A stretch of 64,000 nt of DNA from Xanthomonas codiaei (GTDB lineage Bacteria; Pseudomonadota; Gammaproteobacteria; Xanthomonadales; Xanthomonadaceae). Numbering within the stretch: the first letter of the stretch is position 1; each line of letters begins with the position of its first letter. The DNA lies in the NCBI RefSeq assembly GCF_002939785.1, contig NZ_MDEC01000001.1, positions 124,001 through 188,000 on the forward strand, given 5' to 3'. The position numbers and the translations under genes are program-made. This document shows, piece after piece, positions 37,374-44,865 of this stretch. Under the pieces are notes generated by a model, which worked only from the letters and a program-made list of their open reading frames with translations, did not search any database and had not been told where the DNA came from.

Positions 37374-38135
37374 CTACGGCGTGCTCCTGCAGGCGGGTAG
37401 GGAAGCGGGTGCGTCGAACGTGGCCAGATGGCCGCGTAGCGCGCGTTGGATCAGGGCGCGGTCTTCACCGGCCAGCAGCCAGCGCAGATCCGGCTGCTGC
37501 AGCCAATGCGCGCGTTGCGCATCGGTGCGGGGATTGGGGCAGAACGGCACATCGGCGGCGCGACACTGCGCATGCAGTTGCAGCAGCAATTCCCACACCT
37601 GCGCGTGCGTGGGCTGCGGGCCCACGCCCAGGTCCAGTGCCAGATCCAGCGCGCCTTCCATCACCAGCGCCACGCCCGGCACGGCCACGATCTCCGGCAG
37701 CGCGGCAATGCCGGCGGCGCTTTCGATCATCGGCACGATGCGGATGTCGCGGTTGGCTTGCGCGATGTACGTGTCCAGATCGACGTTGCCGAAGCCGGTC
37801 ACGCGGCCGCCGGTGATGCCGCGCCGGCCCAGCGGCGGAAAGCGTGCGGCAGCTACGGCCCGTGCCATCTGCGCGGCCGATTCGGCGCGAGGCAGCACGA
37901 TGCCGCGTGCGCCGGCATCCAGCACGCGGCCGATCAGTTTTTCGTCCGCTTCCGGCACCCGCACCCACGCCTCGCAGCCGGACAGCTCACAGGCGCGGAT
38001 GGCGTGTTCGAGCTCATCGGGGGCACGCAGTACATGCTCCAGATCCAGCACCACGAACGCATAGCCCAGACGGCCCAGCAACTCGCACAGCTGCACGCTG
38101 GGCAACGCATTGAGAAGGCCGACTGCACATGCCAT
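37374..38135 (-). CDS. HpcH/HpaI aldolase/citrate-lyase-family protein of the siderophore locus
   Basis: A 253-residue TIM-barrel protein. VVLDLEHVLR, IVPMIESAAGIAALPEIVAVPGV and MEGALDLALDLGVGP are family segments with the metal-binding Glu and Asp. The family makes or cleaves 2-keto acids by aldol chemistry. First gene downstream of the Fur-box-like site and contiguous with xsuA, it may supply or process the 2-ketoglutarate or citrate-like carboxylate used in a carboxylate siderophore; this is inference. No strong Shine-Dalgarno precedes the ATG at 38135. Confidence 0.85.
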   Translation of the reverse strand: MACAVGLLNALPSVQLCELLGRLGYAFVVLDLEHVLRAPDELEHAIRACELSGCEAWVRVPEADEKLIGRVLDAGARGIVLPRAESAAQMARAVAAARFPPLGRRGITGGRVTGFGNVDLDTYIAQANRDIRIVPMIESAAGIAALPEIVAVPGVALVMEGALDLALDLGVGPQPTHAQVWELLLQLHAQCRAADVPFCPNPRTDAQRAHWLQQPDLRWLLAGEDRALIQRALRGHLATFDAPASLPACRSTP

Positions 38136-38178
38136 GGAAGAGGCCGCCAGGGAAACGGGCGCTCATCCTGCGCTTGAT

Positions 38179-38197
38179 GGGAATGATTATCAAGTGT
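38179..38197 (-). promoter_or_regulatory. Fur-box-like operator of the xss/xsu locus
   Basis: On the minus strand TGATAATCATT (38182-38192) matches 11 of 11 contiguous bases of the Fur consensus core; the outer positions are degenerate. It lies 44-62 bases upstream of the HpcH-like gene's start codon, a good place for iron-dependent repression. The surrounding 100 bases are AT-rich for this genome, consistent with a promoter region shared with the divergent lipoprotein gene. Confidence 0.72.
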
Positions 38198-38366
38198 GTC
38201 TTTAGGGAACTTTCGGTAACCAGGGAACCTGTCACTCCCTTGGCAGGGGCGGAATTGTCGAGGGATGTTCTCGATCCGGGGGATCCATCGCGCGTAATGA
38301 AGCTTGTTGCCGCTTAAAAAACGACGTAGTTTTTATAAAGACAAGGCAGCTCTTGCCCATTCCCTC

Positions 38367-39023
38367 ATGAAGCGCACATCAGCCGCACTGCTATGCGTGT
38401 CGTTAGCGACCTTCCTGTGCGCTTGCGGCGCGAAGGAGACGGCCATGCAGTCCAGGGACGTGCAAACCCGCGACGCTGAAGGCGACCCGATCTATCGGAA
38501 GAACCCGCACCCCAAGCAGGCCTATCGGATCACCATGACCATCGAGAATGCGCCAGGACCGTTTGAGGCAGTGTCAGGTACGGCTTTTTATGACATGACA
38601 AATCGCGATGAATGTGCGCCGTTTGATCATTCACTGGGAATGTCGACAAAGCCCAAGGAAGATGCAATCCCTATCGCTTTCCAAAAAATCAACGACGCCA
38701 CTTATGTCGCGATCGTCTATGTCGACGGCATGGTTGATGCTGACTATTACGGAAAAGGTATATGTCGCTGGGATTTTGGGGGGCTGGGTGCTTCGCTAAA
38801 GGCAACGGGTGAAAAGGCGGAGACAGATTTCATGCCTAGCCTGGAAAAAAAATATTTCATTGACGGCAAAGCGAAAACTACGTTTTTTTGGTCAGGTGGA
38901 TATCCTAGGAGTAAAGTAGGTGGCTATCCAGATACTGGCGAAGAGTATGCTGAAAAGTATGCGAAGCCGAATCGAAGCAGCTTGTTTCGGGTAACGTTTA
39001 ATGCGCGGAAGGTGGTTCCATGA
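38367..39023 (+). CDS. Lipoprotein, putative immunity protein to the adjacent lipase toxin
   Basis: A 218-residue lipoprotein. MKRTSAALLCVSLATFLCAC has a lipobox ending at Cys20, so it should be anchored in the periplasm-facing membrane. No enzymatic motif is visible. It is AT-rich relative to the neighbours. The stop overlaps the ATG of the lipase gene (ATGA at 39020), strong translational coupling. In Xanthomonas type IV effector/immunity pairs, periplasmic lipoproteins are encoded immediately upstream of lipase effectors (the XAC0573/XAC0574 pair is the example I recall). Immunity is inferred from this arrangement. Confidence 0.72.
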   Translation: MKRTSAALLCVSLATFLCACGAKETAMQSRDVQTRDAEGDPIYRKNPHPKQAYRITMTIENAPGPFEAVSGTAFYDMTNRDECAPFDHSLGMSTKPKEDAIPIAFQKINDATYVAIVYVDGMVDADYYGKGICRWDFGGLGASLKATGEKAETDFMPSLEKKYFIDGKAKTTFFWSGGYPRSKVGGYPDTGEEYAEKYAKPNRSSLFRVTFNARKVVP

Positions 39024-40345
39024 GCTTAACCAGCCAGCAGTACGCCGCGCTAACGCGCGATGCTTATGACGAGCCAAGAGAAACCGGGAAGAGAAGCGCT
39101 ATTGTGGACATCGGTGGCTTGCCTTACCGGCGGCTAGAATATGTGGATAAGCCATCGGGCTATCAAGGCGTGATTTACGAGAGGGCTGACACGGGTGAAG
39201 TAGTGGTTGTTCACCGAGGAAGCGAGTTTGATCGCCAGCCAGTGCAAGATGGCGCATTGGCCGATGGAGGTATGGTGGTGGCGCGTCATAACGCACAGGT
39301 TGCCGACGCCATCGACTTTACTCGACGTGCATTGGATTATGCAGAGCAAAAGCACATCAAGACCGGCCAACCAGCCCCCCAAGTGACCGTTGCAGGTCAT
39401 TCCCTGGGTGGCGATCTGGCGCAGGTCACCGCGCACCATTTCGGTTTGAGAGGGCAAACCTTCGATGCTTATGGTGCAAATAGTCTTGATCGGCGAATTC
39501 CAGAGGGCGGCGAGGCAGTGATCAATCACGTCATGGCCGGCGATGCGGTCAGCGCCGCCAGCCGACATTACGGGCGGGTCGAGATCTACGCTACGCCCCA
39601 AGAGATCGCCACGCTGAAGAGCGCTGATTACACCAACGATAATAGGGTGCTGGATGCCCGTGATCCGTTGTCCGCTGCAATCAAGCTGGGCGAGTCGCAT
39701 CGCATGCACAACTTCCTTCCAGTCGACGGCAGTGGCAAGCCGGATCGTTCCGTGTTGGAAGACCCCGCAGCACGGCAGCTTGCGCAGCAGCACGCGCCGA
39801 TGATTGAGAAGTATCGCGATGACGTGGAAACGCTGCGGGCGGGGGTGACGCTGTATTCGCGCGGAATTCCCGGTCTGGCCCGCGATGGGATCGATCACCT
39901 GCGTGGTCCGTTGGAGCCGGGGGCCGGGCGTCGGGAAATGGATGCGCCAAGTTGGCAGCAGCAGATGCAGCAACTTCGGCAGGAGCGCGAGCGCAGCCAT
40001 GCGCCGCAGGAGTGGCAGGTGCCGCTCAAACAGGATGCGCACGATGTGCGTGGGGCGTCGCCGACATACGGCGGCAGGTCGCCGACCTTGCAGGACGACC
40101 CGAGTGCTTTTCTCGACCGCATGTTGGCCGCCGCACAGAACGGCGACCGTGATCGGTTCCGTCAAATGACACAGGTCCTGGCCAACGAACCGCCTGGCCG
40201 CGCCTGGCCGCGCCTTGCGCGCCGATGCCGTCGAGACGGTGAACCAGCAGGAACAGCAGGCGGCGCAACAAGCGATGCAGGCGCAGCGGCAGCAGGCCGA
40301 ACTGCAACAGCAGGAAACCATGCGTGCCGGCGCGCGCAGCCTGTA
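39020..40345 (+). CDS. Lipase class 3-like toxin (candidate antibacterial phospholipase effector), C-terminal frame disrupted
   Basis: The first 390 residues form an alpha/beta-hydrolase. The nucleophile elbow is AGHSLGG with Ser128; Asp175 (MAGDAVS) and His230 (MHNF) are the likely triad partners. No signal peptide is present, as for effectors delivered by a secretion machine. The frame is lost at a 10-bp tandem duplication (40191-40210). With one copy removed the protein ends PPGRALRADAVETV plus a Gln-rich tail and TAG at 40345, as reported here. As given, the frame instead runs out of character (Arg/Pro-rich) to 40912. I do not see the GLxRIDHV or FAVQG motifs of a canonical XVIPCD secretion domain. 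Function is inferred from fold and the coupled lipoprotein. Confidence 0.75.
40191..40210 (+). repeat. 10-bp tandem duplication disrupting the lipase toxin frame
   Basis: CGCCTGGCCG occurs twice in direct succession. The extra ten bases shift the reading frame; deleting either copy restores a glutamine-rich C-terminus ending at 40345, 31 bases before the next gene's ATG. Confidence 0.88.
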
Positions 40346-40376
40346 GGCGTCATCACCACGAAGCCAGGACGCATTG

Positions 40377-40946
40377 ATGAACGCACAAGACCCGATGGCG
40401 CTGGTCAGCAAGACCGCTTCCCTGATGGAACAGTTCGAGCGCCGATGCGCCGAATTGGAGCAACTGCAACGCCGCCTTGCGCAGCAGTTGGAGCAGGTGG
40501 CCCAGTCGTTGCCCAATGTGGTCACCCGTTCGGCCGAGCAGACGCTGCAGCGCGTGCCCGACACCTTGATTCGAAGCATCCAGCAGGGACTGGATCAACC
40601 CGTCGCCGGCTTCGAGAAGCGGCTGCAGCAAGCCGGTGGCTTGATCGGCCAAGGCGCGCAGTCTTTGTCCGATCAACTCAAGCGCATCGAACGCGGGCAG
40701 CGCCTGCTGCTATGGAAAGGCGCGGCGGTTGTCCTGGGGAGCCTGCTGCTGTTGCTGGGCGGTGGTGGATGGTTGTTGACTCAGTATCGCCAGGATATTC
40801 GCGACAATCAGTTGCGCGCCGACCTGTTGCGCGCCTACAACGCCGCCGACGTGACGTTGTGTGGCGGGCAGTTATGCGCCAATGTGGAAACCAGGGGGGT
40901 GGCCTTTGGTGACCGTCGTCAGTATCGGCTCGTCAAGCCACGTTGA
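40377..40946 (+). CDS. Coiled-coil protein with one membrane segment, downstream of the lipase toxin
   Basis: A 189-residue protein. An N-terminal coiled coil (MEQFERRCAELEQLQRRLAQQLEQV), an amphipathic middle, one membrane segment (LLLWKGAAVVLGSLLLLLGGGGWLL, about residues 110-135) and a short C-terminal domain with a Cys pair (TLCGGQLC). The true start is ATG 40377; a TTG one codon earlier is less likely. It lies 31 bases after the restored toxin stop, so the three genes form one unit. Some resemblance in layout to plasmid relaxation/mobilisation accessory proteins, but I cannot assign a function. Confidence 0.72.
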   Translation: MNAQDPMALVSKTASLMEQFERRCAELEQLQRRLAQQLEQVAQSLPNVVTRSAEQTLQRVPDTLIRSIQQGLDQPVAGFEKRLQQAGGLIGQGAQSLSDQLKRIERGQRLLLWKGAAVVLGSLLLLLGGGGWLLTQYRQDIRDNQLRADLLRAYNAADVTLCGGQLCANVETRGVAFGDRRQYRLVKPR

Positions 40947-41082
40947 GGGCGGCGGCAACCTGGCATGCATCGCCCATGGCAATCCGGGGCCGCTGCAATC
41001 CGGAGGATCGCGTCCTGAAAGGCGCACGCCGGCATGCGCGCGCCTTGTCAACGGGTGGTGGCGTTGTGGACGGTAGCCCGCA

Positions 41083-42780
41083 TCACGACGCCGGCACGCG
41101 CAACGCCCGATACGGTGGGGTGGACATCACCATCTCTGCCAGCGAATAGGCCAGCTCGCGTTCGGCCAGCACGGCGCCGTCTGCGCCGTGGTCGAGCAGA
41201 TGCTTCACTTCCGCATCGCTGTGCGCGCGCGCCAGCAGGGTCAGCGATGGGTTGATCGCACGCAGCTTGGCCAGCGCTTCGCCCGCTTCCAGCGGCTGCG
41301 GGATCGCCAGGATCGCGATCTTGGCATGCTCCGGGCGTGCCTCGGCCAGCACCCGGTCGGCGGCGGCGCTGCCACGGATGCCGGGAATGCCGGCCGCATG
41401 CGCCTTGGCCACGTGCTCGCCGTTGTCGTCGATCACCAGCACCGGCACGCTGCGGCTGCGCAGCAGTTGCGCCAGCGCGCTGCCCACGCGGCCATAGCCG
41501 ATCACGATGGCATGGCCCTCGGCCGGCAGTGGCGGGCCGGGCGGCAACTCCGGCTCCACTGCAGCCGGCGCGTCCTGGATCTGCCGGGCCTGCCAGCGAT
41601 CCAGCCACGAGAATAGGAACGGGTTGGCCACGATCGACAACAGCGCGCCGGCCAGGATCAGGTCGCGCCCGGTCTCGGGCAGGATCGCCAGCTGCACGCC
41701 CAGCCCGGCCAGGATGAAGGAGAACTCGCCGATCTGCGCCAGGCTGGTGGAAATGGTCAGCGCGGTGCCGGTGGGGTGGCCGAAGGCGCGCACGATCAGG
41801 AACGCCGCCAACGACTTGCCCACGGTGATGGTCAGGAAGGTCGCCAGCACCTGCCAGGGATGGGCGATCAGGATCATCGGGTCGAACAACATGCCCACCG
41901 ACACGAAGAACAGCACCGCGAACGCATCGCGCAGCGGCAACGAGTCGCTGGCGGCCTTGTGGCTGAGCTCGGACTCCTTGAGCAGCATTCCGGCGAAGAA
42001 CGCGCCCAGCGCGAACGACACGCCGAACAACTTGGCCGAGACGAAGGCCACCCCCAGCGCGATACCGAGCACGGCCAGGGTGAACAGTTCGCGCGAGCCG
42101 GTGGCCGCCACCTTTTCCAGCGACCATGGAATCACCCGCCGGCCGATCACCAGCATCGCCGCGACGAATGCCACCATCTTGAGCAAGGTCACGCCCAGCG
42201 CGGCCAGCAGCGAGGGCGATTGCCCATCGTGCGCCGTCGCCGGCGCAGCGCTACCGAGCACATCCGCCAGCGCCGGCAACAACACCAACGCCAGCACCAT
42301 CACCAGGTCTTCGACGATCAGCCAACCCACCGCGATGCGCCCGCGCTGCGTGTCGAGCAGGCGGCGTTCTTCCAGTGCGCGCAACAGCACCACGGTGCTG
42401 GCCACCGACAGCGCCAGGCCGAAGACCAGTCCGTGGATCAGCGGCCAGCCCATGCTCCAGGCCAGCGCCCAGCCGAGCAGGGTGGCCACCACGATCTGCG
42501 CCAGCGCACCGGGCACCGCGATCCACTTCACTTCCATCAGGTCTTCGAGCGAGAAGTGCAGGCCCACCCCGAACATCAGCAGCATCACACCCAGCTCGGA
42601 CAGCTGGTTGGCCATGGTCTGGTCGGCCACGAAGCCCGGCGTAAACGGCCCGACGCACACGCCGGCCAGCAGGTAGCCGACCAGCGGCGAGAGCTTCACC
42701 TTCTGTGCGAGCGTGCCGAGGATGAAGGCGACCGCGAGGCCGACGGCGATGATGTCGATGAGGCTGGTGTCGTGATGCAT
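41083..42780 (-). CDS. ybaL: Monovalent cation:proton antiporter-2 family protein, YbaL-like
   Basis: A 565-residue CPA2 antiporter, close to E. coli YbaL in length and in the start MHHDTSLIDIIAVGLAVAFI. About 12 membrane segments occupy residues 5-390 (ISPLVGYLLAG-like SPLVGYLLAGVCVGPFTPGF, ALSVASTVVLLRALEE, TSLAQIGEFSFILAGLG). A cytosolic TrkA-N/RCK domain has the Rossmann motif GYGRVG at about 428. It probably exchanges K+ or Na+ for H+ under NAD(H) control. The frame is open to 42939, but the start at 42780 fits the family. Confidence 0.92.
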   Translation of the reverse strand: MHHDTSLIDIIAVGLAVAFILGTLAQKVKLSPLVGYLLAGVCVGPFTPGFVADQTMANQLSELGVMLLMFGVGLHFSLEDLMEVKWIAVPGALAQIVVATLLGWALAWSMGWPLIHGLVFGLALSVASTVVLLRALEERRLLDTQRGRIAVGWLIVEDLVMVLALVLLPALADVLGSAAPATAHDGQSPSLLAALGVTLLKMVAFVAAMLVIGRRVIPWSLEKVAATGSRELFTLAVLGIALGVAFVSAKLFGVSFALGAFFAGMLLKESELSHKAASDSLPLRDAFAVLFFVSVGMLFDPMILIAHPWQVLATFLTITVGKSLAAFLIVRAFGHPTGTALTISTSLAQIGEFSFILAGLGVQLAILPETGRDLILAGALLSIVANPFLFSWLDRWQARQIQDAPAAVEPELPPGPPLPAEGHAIVIGYGRVGSALAQLLRSRSVPVLVIDDNGEHVAKAHAAGIPGIRGSAAADRVLAEARPEHAKIAILAIPQPLEAGEALAKLRAINPSLTLLARAHSDAEVKHLLDHGADGAVLAERELAYSLAEMVMSTPPYRALRVPAS

Positions 42781-43521
42781 TCCAATCCGTTGTGAGCGTG
42801 TCCGGAAGAACGATGAGGGCGTGTCCAGCCAACGGCACTGCGCCGGGCGTCGCCTGCGGGCATTGCGTGAATCGTCGCTGGGGGCCGGCGCGAGGGAACA
42901 GGACCGCATGGTCCGGTTGGCCGGACGCCCATAGTACACAGCGCATGATTAACGCGATGCGACATGCGACGCAGCCTGCATGGCGAGCGTGGTTGCAGCG
43001 CGTCGCTGGAGTGCGGTCAAGGACGCAGCTGCGGTCGCAGCGAGCATCACCCACGCGCCGGAGTGCACACGCGCCGGCATCGACCACGCACGTGCAGCGC
43101 TGTGTCGCAGGGCTGCGCAACGTCACCAGGCGCAGATCGGGTCTCCAGGCGAAAACACATGTGCATGAGCGAGCGCACGCAATTGCTGCGCGCATGTCGC
43201 CCGTGGTCGCTGCGGCGAAGATGTCAGCCTGTGCAATGGCCGCGGCCGCTTCTGGGGCGAGTGGTGGCGTGCAGCTCTCCGGGCCACGGTGTCTGCCATC
43301 GCAACGTGCCTGCGCGATGCCCTCCATCCATGCCTTCGATGACGCCATCGCGCCGACGCGATCGGTCCATTCAAGTTTGACGACAGGGCTTCGCGCCTGG
43401 GCAGGGCGCGTGCGAGGCGAGGTCCGACAATGCCGGCCTTGCATTGCGCAAGCGATCCGCACACTTCCCAAGCCAACGCCGTGTCGCGCGTCGCCGCGAC
43501 CAGGCCCTACGAGCCCAGGCC
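42781..43521. other. Long intergenic region between ybaL and the P450 gene
   Basis: About 740 bases between divergent genes. ORFs exist on both strands but their translations are Arg/Ala-rich antisense-type sequence with no recognisable protein. No tRNA, repeat of the palindromic family, or strong terminator is seen. Confidence 0.5.
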
Positions 43522-44715
43522 ATGCACCTCAGCGATCTTGCAACACCGCAGTTCCGCCAGGATCCGTATCCCACCTATGCGCGCCTGCGCGCCGAAGGAC
43601 CCTTGGTGGAAGTGGCCGAACGCCGCCTGATGACCGGCCATTACCGCGTGGTCGACAGCCTGCTCAGCGACCGGCGCGTCGGCCGCGATTATCTGGAAAG
43701 CATTCGTCTTCGCCACGGCGAGGACGCGCCGGAGATGCCGCTGTTCCAGGGCCTGAGCCGCATGTTCCTGATGGCCAACCCGCCCGCGCACACGCGCCAG
43801 CGTGGAGTGATGACGCAGGCCTTCACTGCACGGCACATGGAATCCATGCGCCAGGTGGCCAGCGAGACCGCCGCCGAGCTGATCGCCACATTCCGTGCCG
43901 ATGGCCACTGCAATCTGCTGCGTGACTTCGCGTTTCCGCTGCCGATCAGCATCATCTGCCGCATGCTGGACATCGATCCTGCCGACGCCGCCATGTTGGG
44001 CGATGCAACCAGCGCGCTGGCAAAGGCCTTCGACCCGACCTTGATCCGCGAGGAGTTCGAGGCCACCACGGCGGCCTACCTGCAGCTGGAACGCTACTTC
44101 CACGAGGTCATCGAACAGCGGCGCAGCAGCGAAGGCGACGACCTGATCTGCCGCTTCATCCGCGCAGAAAGCGAGGGGCACCGCCTGAGCACGGACGAAA
44201 TCGTCTCCAACGTGATCCTGCTGTTCTTTGCCGGCCACGAAACCACCTCCAACATGATCTGCAATGCGCTGATCGCCCTGCATAGGCATCCCGCGCAACT
44301 TGCGATGCTCAGGGCCGATCCGGCATTGCTTCCCAATGCGGTGCTCGAATGCATGCGCTACGACAGTTCGGTGCAGATGGTCACGCGCTCGGTGTTGCAG
44401 GAGTTCGAGATCGAGGGCGTGCCGCTGCGGGAAGGCACGCTGGTGTACCTGATTCTCGGCGCCGCCAATCACGATGCCCTGCAGTTCACCGACCCGCATC
44501 TGCTGGATCTGCGGCGGCAGCAGGGGCGTGCGATGTCCTTTGGTGGAGGCATCCACCACTGCCTGGGCAACCGGCTTGCGTTGATCGAGATGGAGGCCGC
44601 GCTGGCGGCGTTGTTCGAGCACCTGCCAGGCCTGCGCCTGGAACAGCTCGATGCATTGACCTGGAACGATCGATCCAATCTGCGAGGCGTGGATGCCTTG
44701 CCAGTCTCCTGGTAA
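43522..44715 (+). CDS. Cytochrome P450
   Basis: A 397-residue soluble bacterial P450. The heme-binding loop FGGGIHHCLGNRLALIE has Cys347. The I-helix oxygen-activation motif is FAGHETT at 236-242, and the K-helix E-x-x-R is in LECMRYDSSVQ. Such class I P450s need a ferredoxin and reductase, which are not encoded here. The ATG at 43522 gives MHLSDLATPQFRQDPYPTYARLR, a normal P450 start; the frame is open to 43444. Monocistronic; substrate unknown. Confidence 0.92.
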   Translation: MHLSDLATPQFRQDPYPTYARLRAEGPLVEVAERRLMTGHYRVVDSLLSDRRVGRDYLESIRLRHGEDAPEMPLFQGLSRMFLMANPPAHTRQRGVMTQAFTARHMESMRQVASETAAELIATFRADGHCNLLRDFAFPLPISIICRMLDIDPADAAMLGDATSALAKAFDPTLIREEFEATTAAYLQLERYFHEVIEQRRSSEGDDLICRFIRAESEGHRLSTDEIVSNVILLFFAGHETTSNMICNALIALHRHPAQLAMLRADPALLPNAVLECMRYDSSVQMVTRSVLQEFEIEGVPLREGTLVYLILGAANHDALQFTDPHLLDLRRQQGRAMSFGGGIHHCLGNRLALIEMEAALAALFEHLPGLRLEQLDALTWNDRSNLRGVDALPVSW

Positions 44716-44865
44716 TGCAGCTCCGCCGCACGGCCTGCCCCGCGCGTGCGTGCGCGCCGGTGGCCGAAACGGGAACGGGTAGGCACCGCCGGTACTGTGG
44801 CGATGCTCACGCCCGCGCTGCGCCGACCGATTGCAGTTGATCGGCGCAGGCAGCCAACTCCCCGA

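Noticed and set aside
38300-38345. AT-rich inverted repeat (AAAAAAC...GTTTTTA) as a terminator
   Set aside because: The stem is short and A/T only, and it sits just upstream of the lipoprotein gene where a promoter is expected.
39880-40345. A canonical XVIPCD type IV secretion domain on the lipase toxin
   Set aside because: The GLxRIDHV and FAVQGxxxDPAH-type motifs were looked for in the restored frame and not found; only a Gln-rich tail remains.
42781-43521. Possible genes in the gap upstream of the P450 (including a 377-codon plus-strand frame)
   Set aside because: Arg/Ala/Pro-rich translations with no motif, overlapping the P450 in the wrong frame and lacking ribosome-binding sites.
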